Below, piece after piece: positions 12,501-23,514 of a DNA stretch of 64,000 bases (position 1 is the first letter of the stretch; each line of letters opens with the position of its first letter). The DNA comes from [Phialemoniopsis] sp. UDSM-2020. Taxonomy: Eukaryota > Ascomycota > Sordariomycetes > Thyridiales > Thyridiaceae. The DNA is taken from the NCBI GenBank assembly GCA_018873225.1, contig JAEILZ010000008.1, positions 1,550,001 through 1,614,000 of the forward strand. Direction: 5' to 3'. A program made the translations under genes and the position numbers. The notes under the pieces are model-generated. The model did not search any database. It was not told the origin of the DNA and saw only the letters and a program-made list of their open reading frames with translations.

Positions 12501-13066
12501 ACAAGACCACCCTGCAATCTGCTCCAGCACCATTTTATTACGCCCGAAATGACCTATAGTTTAGATTAGGACGCGATACCACACAGCTCTAGCTTTGGAG
12601 GACTGACCATCGGCTCAGCCATGCGAAGCTCTTGGGTCAGAGCCTCTCCGCGCATTGATGCATGGCTATCGAAGAAGTGGCGTATAAAGGTGCGCACGGC
12701 GCTGGGGTCGGAGGTTGGACGGAAGGGGAGAAGGAGGAAGGGGTGATCGAGAGCTACCACAGCGGAATTGGCGTTAGCATCGTCGTCTAAGTAGGGCTGG
12801 CATGGAGGACGAGAACAAGTGTCTGGGATCAGACGAGCACGAGCGGCGAACACCATTTAATACATACCTCTGGCCTTGAGCTCCTCAGTACACCGCCGTA
12901 CCAGCTCCTGTATCTCCTCCGGCTCAACCGTCTTGCGCGCATACGCATCGTCCCATTTCGGCTTCTGGGGCAGCTGGTTGGCGAGCGAGTCGAGGTGGGA
13001 CTGCTTCTTGGATTTGGATTTCGCGGAGCCGTCCTTGCCCTTGAGGCGGGAGAAGAAGCCGGCCAT
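9553..13066 (-). CDS. MSB1: Msb1/Mug8-domain morphogenesis protein (1054 aa, six exons)
   Basis: A cortical polarity protein of the Msb1/Mug8 (DUF1708) family; yeast Msb1 and fission-yeast Mug8 act with Cdc42/Rho GTPases at growth sites. Exons: 13066-12868, 12753-12608, 12553-12460, 12406-12178, 12118-9729 and 9659-9553. All phases close to 1054 codons plus TAA. Residues about 35-300 carry the conserved core: KWDDAYARKTVEPEEIQELV, LDHPFLLLPFRP, a TQELRMAEPM stretch, KWCWSRLQGGLVGWDAYELF, FDFFDLLAAISAHG and SMLPMSLQKLLQETEYPPQR. The rest is low-complexity, with basic KKLHKDLKEKEKGGGFRKLF and a final helix, ESRVARIKARVAELTGNM. Start choice: MAGFFSRLKGKDG is the only ATG that joins the core. The N-terminal exon is Lys-rich. 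Splice sites were chosen because they restore the family sequence exactly; this is inference, without transcripts. The terminal intron is optional-looking (see findings). Confidence 0.9.
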
Positions 13067-16000
13067 GGCGGGATCGATTGCTTTCCCGTGGACTACGGCC
13101 GGGGAGGCAGAAAGCGAGACCGTAGGTAAACGGGTCAGGTCAGGACTACGACTGTGATCGGTGGATAGGTCCCGGATACGTCACGTCGAGGTGGGATCGT
13201 CCGCAGGAGAAAAAAAGAGGGAACAAAGGGTGTGATTTCAGAAAATAATAGCCCCTGCTTTACGGGAGTATAATAGCTGCGAAGTGATATAAGGCTGCTA
13301 GTAATGAATTATATCAGGACATGGACCTTGAGAGCAGGCTAGGCGCGCGCTCGCGATGTCGGGCGCACAGCAGAAGGGTATCGTAACAAGAATAACAGCA
13401 AATGCTCGGCAAGGAAACAATTGTAGGGGTTAGAAATGGTGAAAAAGACTGGCGAGATTGAGAAGAGGGAAAGTTGGTCAAGGTGCAATGCACTTTCAGG
13501 GGCAGGGAGATGAAAGTGAAGGGTGGGGGAAAGAGGGGGGAAGGGGTGTGTGTATCATGACGATGGGATGGGACCACTGGAGAGGATTGAGATGATTCAA
13601 TTGGGCTTGAATGGGCCCTACAGAACGGCGAAATTCCAAAGTCGGGCAGGGTCTAGGTAACTACCTAGGTACTCCGTAATTCGGGTGCGAGAAATGGTCG
13701 GTGCACCACAGCACCGTTCAGAATAACTACTTGTACGTGCTCCGTACTTACAGATAGAGGACTGGAGAGGGAAATGCTTCACTTCACTGTCACGTCGCGA
13801 GAGGGTGAACATCGATGGAACAGGGGTCTGGAAGGTTTTCTGCGACCCTTGCAGAACCGTTAGTCTGGTGCTAAATCCGGCCCTCGTCGTTGTAACCCCT
13901 GTGTGACCTTTCAGCAACTACCGTGACATGAATGAGAAGATGTCAATGGGCCATGTCTGCATGAGTTGTGTACAATTACTCAAGTCTTGAGTACTGTTCT
14001 TATGAGGGTGAGGCCTGAATCGTGATGATTAACGAGCACCAAGTATACTTGATACAAGGGTGGTGTTTGTGTGTCGAGGTCGACGACGCAAAAGGAAAAC
14101 AGCACCCAACATCTCGTCTGCCGACAGCAGCACTAACAACGACGCGCGAGGATGGATAGATGGATGCCAGGCCAGGGCAGGACAAGGGGCAGGCAAGGGT
14201 GGAGAGAGTGGGCGGTGGATTCTATGTAAATGTAAAATTGGGCAGAGGCCATGCAGATGCTAGTGGTCCAGTCAACGCGCAAAATTAAGATTGAAGGATT
14301 GGCGTCGCCCTTTCTGGCGTGTGTCTCTCGTGCTCCCAGACCCTTTGCCAGCCCCGGAGCGGACGCTACGGGTGCCACTAGACAACCGCCGGGGCGGCGC
14401 TGGCCGCAGGTCTCGAAGTTAAACCGCTTTCCGCGCCCGACGAAACTTTAGTGGAGAGCGCCCGCGCGAAGCACGCTGCTAACGGTGGTGGACACTTACC
14501 TCCAGCTGGTGCTGGGCTGAATGGTGAGACCCTTACTCCGCACGAGTTGGAAAAAAAGAAAGGGATGCAAAGGTGTGTCGATGGAGGTGGCGGCATTGCC
14601 AAAGTGCCTGCAGATGTTCAAAATCCCGCTCTCTGCCGACTTTGCTGGCTGGAGATTGCGGCAGTTGCAACCACAAACCACCTTGAAAGAGCACTTGAAA
14701 GTTCCACTGGCCTGCAGATGCACTGTCCGACATTGCCGTCTGCTGTCCGTCATCATCGACCGCCGGCATCTTTGCCCAGTACATCGAGGTAGACGGATCG
14801 ACGTCATATCGGAGTACTTATACAAGATATCTCAATGCAGCTCTTCGGGGACACCAAAATAATATCAAGCGTTCTCTGCACATTCTAGACCACGATTGCC
14901 CAATTCGTAACCTCCAAGAGTGTCCTGGAGATATGTCTCTATATCGAACACCTCCGAACTCTTTAAGTCAAGGGACGACTGTGGATCCACTTACTACAAC
15001 CACTCCCCTCTTTCTCCCTCACAATGATTGACAACGTGCAGCCCATAATATCGGGCCAATGTCCTTGACAGGTCTGTCGCTACCCAGACCAAATTGGGAC
15101 GCCAATGACAGCATGCGCGATCTTGCCAGCGCAGAAGAGCCAGCCTGCCAGCTCAGCAAGCCTCTCTGATCTCTGACGAATGGCCGCGCCAATGTCTTCA
15201 CGGGCAGCGCTGCGCAACTTGGCAAGTCATTCCCAGCTGATTCCTGCTCCCGACTCCCGAACCAGCCCGACAGCCCAAGAATTGGATCTTCAATGAGCTG
15301 TCGTGGCGTTCAACCAGAGCATCACCAATCGGGACGTCGATGGGCAACAAGGGTAGTGCACACCTCGCTCATCAATCCCAAAGAGAAAGATGGCCCAAGC
15401 GTCCTGGGCTTCTGGGATTGATTCATGCCCGCCCTCTGTCCCTCGTATGTCGCTATGATATCGAGTCTCCAGGTATCGCCCCACGACCTGAGACACTCAT
15501 GCAAGCAATTGGGCCTTCATCTTGTGCTCACAGTGTACAAGTCTATCTTCGAGCCGTTTCAGGTCCGTAGTAGAAGGGGATGCAAGGCACAGAGGGACGA
15601 GGCACGAAATTGGCCGGGTGTTCGTGTAAGACACTGCACCTGCAGAAGACTAGCTCGCACCTTCATCATGTGCCGCTCGAGCAATCGCTTGTGTCCAAAG
15701 TGCGTGCATCTTGCATGAAAGCTGCATCCCCAAACGGGGACAAGCTACTTATTTACCCCATGACACCTGCAGCCACCCCTGGCGCACCAGAACTGAATCG
15801 CTGCTCGTATCTTCGTACCTTGAAGGATGCTCAAGAAGTGCCATTGGGAAACCTTTTGAGATTCCAAGGGAGTTCACGGTCGAGACCCTCGAGACCCTTT
15901 GCACGTCATCAGCCCATACACGGCACCATCCCGATCATCTGGTACACCAGCTCCACATAATAACATTTACCCGCCTGGAGCTGATTGACGACGGAAGAGC

Positions 16001-16407
16001 AATCTCTTCTTCCCGTGAAGTCGGGGCCGCGGGTGTGGGCATGAATGGGATGGGGTTCTTTTATGATAACAAGCCTTCTCCCACCCGCCCATGGTCCCGT
16101 GTAAGTGACTCTACTTTCCCTTGGGGCAAGCAAAGATTATCTCGGAAGCTGCCGCACCTTTCTTTGCTCATCATCTGTTTCATGCCAATGTACCGTTTGC
16201 AGCAATGCAATTCTCGAGAAGCTTGATAAAGATGGTTGAGCAAGACTCTGTATTGTGTTGACTATCAAAAGACACACGTGTCATACAGGGCATCTTCAGC
16301 CTATGTCTTACTCGCATTGCCCAACGCCATGTTAAAACCATAAACCCCATTTTCTCCCCATTACCCTGGAAGCCAATGTACATGATATACCCATCCTAAC
16401 CCTCTTT
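13067..16407. other. 3.3-kb stretch without a supported gene
   Basis: The part next to 13066 is the MSB1 promoter; the frame at 13314-13577 (-) is a Pro/Ser/Phe-rich leader-type sequence. The frames at 14451-14862 and 15340-16226 compete in several registers and contain no motif. TACCTAGGTA (13662-13671) and TACTCCGTA (13670-13678) lie here, as does the second copy of the dispersed element at 13732-13753. Nothing else could be supported. Confidence 0.5.
13732..13753 (+). repeat. Dispersed short repeat, copy 2
   Basis: The exact 16-mer of the 551-566 element, followed immediately by TTACAG without the four-base ATAC found in copy 1. It lies 670 bp upstream of the MSB1 start, in non-coding DNA next to a TACCTAGGTA palindrome. 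Confidence 0.8.
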
Positions 16408-17793
16408 TCAAGACTCGGCCTCGGCTTCAGCCTCCTCCGGCTTGGTGTTCTCGTCGACTACCTCGGCCTTCTTCACCGTAACCTCCACCTTGCTCGACTC
16501 CTTCTCTATCGCCTCCTTCTCCGCCTCCATCTCATCGGCCAGTGCCGCCAGCGCCTTCTCGTCTTCAGCGGCCGGCTCAGGGACAGGAGCAGGGGCAGCC
16601 TTGGTCGACGTGGCCGGGCTCAGGGACCAATCGATCTCCCCCTCGGCGCCGTATCGCTTGATCAGCCACTCGTTGGCGGTGCGGAAGTGCCGGCAGGTAA
16701 AGTAACCCCTCGCCGCGCTCAGCGGGCTCGGGTGCACGCTCTTGAGCACCAGGTGCTTGGACGCGTCGATCTTGACGACCCTCTTGCCCGCGGGCGTGCC
16801 CCACGCCATGAAGACGACGCCGCGCTGGCGCCGCGCCGCCACGAGGTCGATGACCCTCTGCGTAAACTTCTCCCATCCGCGGTTGGCGTGCGAGTTGGCC
16901 TCGTGGGCGCGCACCGTGAGGCACGTGTTGAGCAGCAGGACGCCGCGGTCGGCCCAGGGCGTCAGCAGCCCGCCGCGGTTCGGCGGCGGCGAGAAGCCAG
17001 GGTAGTCGTTCTTGAGGCAGGTGTACATGTTCTTGAGCGAGGGCGGGGCCGGCGTGGGCGGCCGCACCGAGAAGGCGAGGCCGTGGGCCTGGTTGTGGTT
17101 GTGGTAGGGGTCCTGGCCTAGGATGACGACCTTGACATTGTTGAATGGGGTGTGCCGGGACCTTTGGGGTAGGTTACAAAGTTAGCAATCCGTATAATGG
17201 TGCGTGCGAGTTCGAGACCGTGAGTGATTGAATTTATATGCATACCAGGAATACACATCCTCCTTGGGCGGGAAGATCTTCTTGCCCGCCTGCGCCTCCC
17301 GATCAAGGAAGCGCTTGAGCTCGAGGAACTCTTTGCTCGTGATCTCATCCTTGAGGTGGGCCAGCCAGCTCTCGTCCAGTGAGTCGATCTCGAGCTTAAG
17401 CAGCTCCTTCTGTTCTGGCGTCAACTTGGCCACCCATTTTGCCTTGTCAAACTTGGGAGCGGCGATCTCGGGCCTAGTGTTGGCGCCTGCGCCGGCACCC
17501 ACACCGGGCTTGGCCGTGGCGTGAACGACCTTGGGCTGGCCGAAGAAAGAGGTAATGCTGCCGTTCGCCTTGGGTTTCTTGGCGTCCGAGTCCGCAAGGT
17601 TGCCGCTGGCCTTGCGTTTTCCGGAGGACATGGCCGATGTTGACTTTGCGGCGGTAGCTTGGTAGAGGAGAGGTAGCAGGACCGGGCGGGAGAAGGACTG
17701 GAAGGATGGCGGAGAGAGAAAGGGGCGTCTGAGGGAGTTGAGGAAATGAATTTTGAAGGAAATATGTGATAATTGCCCAAAGTTAGAAGCCAA
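16408..17793 (-). CDS. UNG1: Uracil-DNA glycosylase, family 1 (UNG)
   Basis: Removes uracil from DNA by cleaving the N-glycosidic bond, starting base-excision repair. Exons 17793-17246 and 17161-16408 give 433 aa; the 84-nt intron has donor GTATGC and acceptor CAAAG. Numbered from the first ATG, the catalytic water-activating loop GQDPYH is at 198-203 (Asp200), LLLNTCLTV at 258-266 is the uracil-specificity strand, and HPSPLSA at 326-332 is the DNA-intercalation loop. All key residues are present. Two starts are plausible. ATG 17793 gives a 54-residue leader rich in Ser, Arg and Phe and lacking acidic residues, like a mitochondrial presequence. ATG 17631 gives a 379-aa form starting [10 protein letters not shown] with a basic, NLS-like region. 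This matches the known nuclear/mitochondrial pairing of eukaryotic [11 protein letters not shown] (77-84) resembles a PCNA-binding PIP box. A 72-residue Glu/Ala/Lys-rich tail follows the catalytic domain and is unusual for the family. Confidence 0.95.
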
Positions 17794-18713
17794 TTGGGAA
17801 TGAGGAAGCAGGCACCGTGATGGTGAGGTTGAAGATACAGAGACTGTCCCACCAAATTGAACACAGACAACACGCTGAAAGCGTAAGTAAAGGTCGTCTG
17901 TACTCTGCTCTGGACAGCGTCAATTGGAACTCGTTAAATTAGACCCTTTTTGGAAAAAGGTGCGTGGACGAATGGTCCAGCTAGATCTTACAACTCCAGG
18001 GGATAACGCGTTAGAAACGCCCCTTTGACTGGGAAGAAGCGTGTATTTTCGCGTAGCAATTAAGCTTCAGTGGAGCAGGGGCCTGTGGTGCGTGTTTGCT
18101 TCTTCTAATAAGTGGCGTCCTGCTGCCTGCGGACCGTCGGTTTCCTTCTCAGCTCGCAAGGGTGACAAAACAGAATTGAGTCTAGTAGCAACTACCCGTC
18201 GAGATCACGCAGGCACCAGAGCCAGTTGATGGGTCAATTGGACTCGGAAATGCGCTTTCAATTGCGGCTTGCGCAGAGATCGCATTGGTATGGTCCAATC
18301 GCTGTCGGAGTTCTTGGTGAAGTACGGACTAGCGAACCAACTGGAAGACGTCATGAGTAGGCAAAGTTCCAGGTGAGGCAGTACCTCCAAAGCGGAGAAC
18401 CCCTACCTCGAATCCACCGACCACCATGGGCACCTCATGCTTCTCGGGACAGGCATAGGTCGCTTGCGTTCCAAGGAGAACTGGAAAGAGATGTGGTAGT
18501 GGGATTCATTTTCGTTCTGTTATACAGTTCGTCTACTCTAACCTTTTCGTCCTCGTCTATCCGGATTGAGTGAAAGGTATCTCTGTGACCCGTCCAAGAC
18601 CATGTCGCCCAACTCCATGCGCACGCGCGCTCTAAAGATCGTACAACTCCTCGCAAAACGCCCAGGCCAATGCAAAAACAAGAAGTATACAATACATGGA
18701 GAGTGATAGTCTC
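17794..18713. other. UNG promoter and MTM1 3' flank
   Basis: Lies upstream of UNG1 and downstream of the mitochondrial carrier gene, both on the minus strand. Only short, mutually overlapping frames occur and I see no gene. Confidence 0.5.
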
Positions 18714-20147
18714 TCAGTCCTCGTGTTCGTCACGCTCGGCTCGCTTCTGAGCTGCTTTCTCGTTCACGCCCCGGAAGGATCTCTTGCCCAGCTCGTAGGT
18801 GCTGATCATGATGGCACACGACGGCGCAACCTTGAGGGTGCGTGGAATCCAACCCCTGAACAAACCCTGCATACCCTCTGTCCGGAATATGTGCCAGAGT
18901 AGCCGGGCCATCCGCTGTTCCTCGGGAACCTTAGCCGCTCCTGCGCCTGCTTCCGCGCTGGTGGCGGTCTTCTGAGCAGAATCGCGGAACACTTGGGTGC
19001 GTGTCTTGCCTACATCAAAAGGTGTAGTAGCCACGGCAGCGATAGCGCCCGACATGGCGCCCGCGGTGAAGCTGTCCACGAATGTGTCGGTGTGGTTCTC
19101 GCGACTCTGTGACATGCGCCTTGCGCGGCTTCGGCCGCTCCCCAGATCCAGATTCGCGCCGTGGTGTTTCTCACGCGCATCTGTCAGCTTTCCACGAATT
19201 GTTTCATATCCCCACCAGTACATGCCGGAGAAGGGCACATCTCTCCACAACGTCAAGGTAAGACCTCGCCATAGGGATCTGTAGCCGTGCAAACCGACCA
19301 TCTCTCGGATACTGCTGAATGTGTCGGCAACATGACCGGCTGCAGATGAGCCGTGTGACGCCTGAAGCCTCGTTCGAAACAGCTCAATAGGGCTGACTGC
19401 TGCTGCGGCAAGTATTCGGGCCACGGAGCCGCCCACGAGGGGTGCGTAAAGGTCGTTCAAGTTCCTCGCGATCGGACTCATTTGGTTGAACCGTAGCCAC
19501 TCGTAGCCTGTGAAGTAGATGATGTTGCCTGGAATCGCCATGAGAAGGGTGGGTGAGAGTCCCCTCCATAATGTGGTGAAGCCCTCGTTCCGTGCAATCT
19601 TTCTCAACCCATCCAGAGTTGAGCTATACGTTCTCTGCTGCGTGTGCTCGACGGCGCAGTCAATCCCACCGACAGGTGCGTGAATTCCTCCTAATCTCGT
19701 GCCTGCGATGCAGACCTCGGCGGTATTGTTCATAAAAAAGACCTCTCGGCAGCATTCGGTGACGCCGAGATTGGCCGGTCGAAATGAGGAGGGCGCCGAT
19801 GCGGCAATCTTCTGCAAATCGGCAGGAAGCTTCTGGAAATCGGTCGCAGTCTGCCTCACACCTTGCGCCTGCCATCGAACACGCACAACGTCCAGAGGTG
19901 TCACTGTGATTCGCATTAGCTGTCGATTCAGGCGGGGTTGCGAGAGGCGTGGGTTTTAGAGCATACTAAGGAAGCCAGTCAGGAAACTACCCGTAGTAGC
20001 GGACAACATCTTCTGCACGGCAGTAATCTCCACAGGGCCGCTGCCCGTTCCACCGGCGTCGTTCGACATCATGTTTTGCTTTGACAGAGCATCATCGTGG
20101 GCGAGGTTGTGGTGGTGATCACCACCCGATGACTGTAGAGTAGGCAT
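18714..20147 (-). CDS. MTM1: Mitochondrial carrier, Mtm1/SLC25A39-40 type (456 aa)
   Basis: An inner-membrane solute carrier. Yeast Mtm1 supports manganese loading of Sod2 and iron-sulfur/heme metabolism, and the animal SLC25A39/40 homologues import glutathione. Exons are 20147-19967 and 19903-18714, separated by a 63-nt intron (donor GTATGC, branch GCTAATG, acceptor ATCACAG). I used this acceptor because it joins GSFLTGFL to MTPLDVVRVRWQ, restoring the first carrier signature; the closer CAG would put the frame out. The three PX[DE]XX[KR] signatures are TPLDVVR, SPIELFR and TPFDVGK, one per repeat, so the six-helix fold is complete. A long loop in repeat 1 with NNTAEVCIAGTRLGG is typical of this subfamily. 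The N-terminus is His/Gly-rich and the C-terminus ends in charged RAERDEHED. The family call is firm; the transported substrate is taken from homologues. Confidence 0.92.
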
Positions 20148-21221
20148 GATGCCTATAGTGACATAGTGCCGAACCGCGTGTTTCCGAGGCAGATAGCGTA
20201 CAGCCGAGAAGGGAGTTTTCGAAATGAGCGCGCACTGAGGGTTGTGTCTCGGTCGAATTGAGTGAACAAGTAGTCGAGGGAAATATCACAGATGAGGGTT
20301 GGTGAGGCAAAAGGCAGGATCTGCCTGTTTGCCGACCTCTGACTGTTTTGAACGAATTTTGGTGGTGAATAGGGACGAAGTCGGAGCTCTCAAGGTGCGT
20401 CCAAGACGAAAAAGATATCGGCGAGAGATCGGGGCTCCAGGCTGGCAATGCGCGCCCAATAAGAAACCATTGGCAAAAAAATGCGGGGACCTTCAGACAT
20501 TCTAGCCGTCAAAAGCCGTCATCAATGATGGGTTTTTTTGCAGGTGCAGGGAGCTCCCGCCACATGACGATGACTCTAGTGCCTCCACACCGAGATAAGG
20601 CGAAAGCTTATCCCCGACAATGTACGGAGTTGAGTAAGTCGGTGTATCTTGCACAAAGCGCTGGACTATTCTACTATGAAAATCTGTACACAGCACAGTA
20701 TTTGGTCATTCGCATTGCTGATTGATCACATTCGTCCAATAATAGATGTTGATATCTGTTCGCGAGAAGTCAAAGACAGGCTGGTCGAAGTAATTAATCG
20801 ATCTGAGGCCGTTCCAGCAAGCCACTACCATGAATAAAGTAGTTCATTGATCGCTACCAATCAGGGGCGGATAGTGCTCCAGCCTACATTTGTCAGCGCT
20901 ACGACAGAGCGCGTTTAGCGTATCTGACTTACCGAGTGACTCGATAGCACTCAACTGCCTGTCATGAGGATCAGTGATGCATCAAAGATTCAATATTGAT
21001 ATGGAGCATGCCTCGATGTCGGCAATGCTAAACGTCTCCCCTGCCTGTATATCATCGTGATGTATTGGTACAACTCTTAGTTTTTTATTTCTTGGAGGAG
21101 TCTTCAGAACAGGTCAAATGCTCTAGACTTCTTATCGTAAGACATCCAAAGCTTACAACGGGATGCATCAACGCTCACTCACGACTTACACTTCTTGACT
21201 TATACCAACCAACGGCGCACC
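20148..21221. promoter_or_regulatory. Divergent promoter region, MTM1 / F-box gene
   Basis: A 1.07-kb non-coding interval between the start of the carrier gene (-) and the start of the F-box gene (+). It contains GTACGGAGT at 20622-20630, one of the CTCCGTAC-type motifs found elsewhere in the window. No clear TATA box was identified. Confidence 0.4.
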
Positions 21222-22908
21222 ATGGAGCGATCAGGAGATGTGAACTCGTCTGAGCTCGAGTCTTTTCGGGAACAATGGCGGGCAGAGGTCAGAGCGAAGA
21301 AGCCAGCGGGCGCTATGAGGCAAGCCCAGGCGGCTCAGCCCGGACCCTCATCATCCACCTCGGCACCCACCCGGCCGCACCACCGGTCATTGGCTCCGCC
21401 GAGACATCTCGTCCCTAGCCATCCCAAGCCGGTGGTCAAGGACTATGATGATGAAAACTTCCAGGCACAGACTTTCGAGCTACCCAGCGAGCAGGCCTCC
21501 GGTGCTCAAGTGCCAGATGCTGCTGTGGAAGAGCCCGTCACCGCCCTCGAGCATTATGAGAAGGCTGTTGAAAGGGAGACCCAAGGTAGTCTCGGTGATA
21601 GTCTGCAGTTATACCGGAAAGCTTTCAGAGTAAGTGAAGCGTCATTTCTTCGATACCATGCCGGCTTCTTACTTACTACTTGCACAGATGGACCCTGCCG
21701 TTGATAAGAAATATAAGAGCAAGCACTTCCCAGCACCATTGAAGCCATCCGCTCAATCACAACCCAGCCGCGGAGGCCAGCTTAGCACCGCACAGTCTGT
21801 TGCACCAGCGGTGCCAAGTTCAACGGCCAAGCCCCTGGATGCGCAACCTCAGACCCTTAAGGAGCTCATCGCTAGCTTCGAGGGCCTCTCCATCGAGCCG
21901 GTGCCCCCGGAGGTCGAGGGCATGCAGGCGCCTCCGTGCCCCATCGCGGATCTGCCCCAAGAGATTCTCGTCCACATCATGCACGACGTCGCCGTCGCCG
22001 ACGTGGCCGACTTTGTCCGCCTCGCCCAGGTCTGTAAGCGTATGGCATACCTCGTCACCACCGAGGACCAGATCTGGCGCTCCGTCTGCCTCGAGTCCGA
22101 CTTTGGATTCCCCGGCATGCACCGCACCTGGCAAAAGCAAGTATCCTGGGACGCCCTCCTCCCAGAAGAAGAAGACGACGAAGCCGGTTCGGCCGACGAC
22201 GACGAGGCCACCATCTTCCTCACCCCCGAGGCCCGCGCCGCAGCGCAGCACGCCGCCGCCCTCGCCACCACGGCGACGCTCCTCCAGGGCCCCCGCTACC
22301 GCTCCTCCTGGCAGCGCATGTTCCGCCAGCGGCCCCGCGTCCGCTTCAACGGCTGCTACATCTCCACCGTCAACTACATCCGCTCGGGCCAGGCCTCGGC
22401 CTCGCAGGTCACCTGGAACAGCCCCGTCCACATCGTCACCTACTTCCGCTACCTGCGCCTCTTCCGCGACGGCACCGCCATCAGCCTGCTGACGACCGCC
22501 GAGCCCCAGGACGTCGTGCACCACATCACGCGCGACGCCCTCGCCCTACACGCTGCCGGCAGCGGCAGCGGCGGCGCCCATCTGCCCTCCGTCGTCATGC
22601 AGAACGCGCTGCGGGGCCGGTGGCGCCTCGGCTCCGTAGACGCCGAGGCAAACGCGCCCGCGATGGAAAAGGACGAGGACCCAGAGGCCGACGTGGTGGT
22701 CGAAACGGAAGGAGTGGGCAAGTATCTGTACCGCCTGGAGCTGGCGCTCCGGAGCGCGGGCCGGCGTGGCGGCACGCGCAACAACAAGCTCGTGTGGAGG
22801 AGTTTCTACAGCTACAACCGGTTGACCGACGACTGGGCCGAGTTTGGGCTCAAGAACGATAAGCCGTTCTTCTTCAGCCGCGTCAAGAGCTACGGGCGCG
22901 GGGATTGA
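21222..22908 (+). CDS. HRT3: F-box protein, Hrt3/Pof7/FBXO9 type (542 aa)
   Basis: The probable substrate receptor of an SCF ubiquitin ligase, binding Skp1 through its F-box. Exons are 21222-21629 and 21688-22908, with a 58-nt phase-0 intron (GTAAGT...TGCACAG). The ATG at 21222 sits in CACCATGG, better than the in-frame ATG nine codons upstream. A TPR-like pair of helices (about 107-145, ALEHYEKAVERET... LYRKAFRMDPAVDKKYK) precedes the F-box at about 219-268 (PIADLPQEILVHIM...LAQVCKRMAYLV...IWRSVCLE). Then come an acidic spacer, SSWQRMFRQRPRVRFNGCYI, and a C-terminal region ending WRSFYSYNRLTDDWAEFGLK. This order of TPR, F-box and 'RPRxRFNGxYIS' block is what I expect of the Hrt3/Pof7/FBXO9 family. 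Substrates are unknown. GC-rich codon use creates long antisense frames here that are not genes. Confidence 0.92.
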
Positions 22909-23514
22909 GAAGAGCAAAGCGTGTAGTCCTGTTTGTAGAGTGACGGACCGTGTCTCGCCCGTAGCAGCTTTGAATCAGAGCGTTACTTGAGTATGGTCAC
23001 TCTGATACAAAATGATGGGATTGGCCCTGCTGCACAATTCGGCTTTTCATCAGATATAGCCCAGACACTGTAGGGTCTATCCGGGTATCACTATCGCATG
23101 TGGTATACTTCTACCAAAATTTGAAGGACACTGCACATACTCTGTATGGTATTATTGTAATAAGCACTAGACTTTGACAAACAGAAACCCTCCGATGATG
23201 TGAATGTCCCCTTCGACAAGTGTGAATAATGACCGTGTTGGTACATTTGGAGATGAGCAAGATTCATTTCCGAAACCGTGCAAAAACGCCTGTACTGCCT
23301 GTAGTGGATATATCCCATACCCGAGTAGAAGCGGATACACTGCTAGAGGTGCCCACGGGTTGTCCTGTGTCAATCCGCTGGGCGCTCAAGGCAGTCGCCG
23401 AACGAACCTCTATTCCTTTCTGTACAATTACACATAGCCGCTTGTGTGATCTCGCCCCTGCAGTTGTAGATTTAACGACTAGATTATCCAGCCCAGAGAC
23501 GACCACAGCTTCCC
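22909..23514. other. Convergent 3' flanks, F-box gene / zinc transporter
   Basis: A 606-bp interval between two convergent stop codons. It is AT-richer than its neighbours and presumably holds both polyadenylation regions. No gene seen. Confidence 0.5.

Noticed and set aside
13314..13577. 87-codon minus-strand frame upstream of MSB1
   Set aside because: Low-complexity Ser/Pro/Phe/Leu sequence typical of a pyrimidine-rich leader.
15711..16226. 171-codon plus-strand frame downstream of UNG1
   Set aside because: Unbiased codon use, overlaps another 126-codon frame, no domain.
16687..17121. 144-codon plus-strand frame opposite UNG1
   Set aside because: Val/Arg-rich shadow of the conserved glycosylase exon.
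21820..22524. 234-codon antisense frame inside the F-box gene
   Set aside because: Produced by GC-rich third positions of the real gene; contains no motif and overlaps conserved F-box coding sequence.
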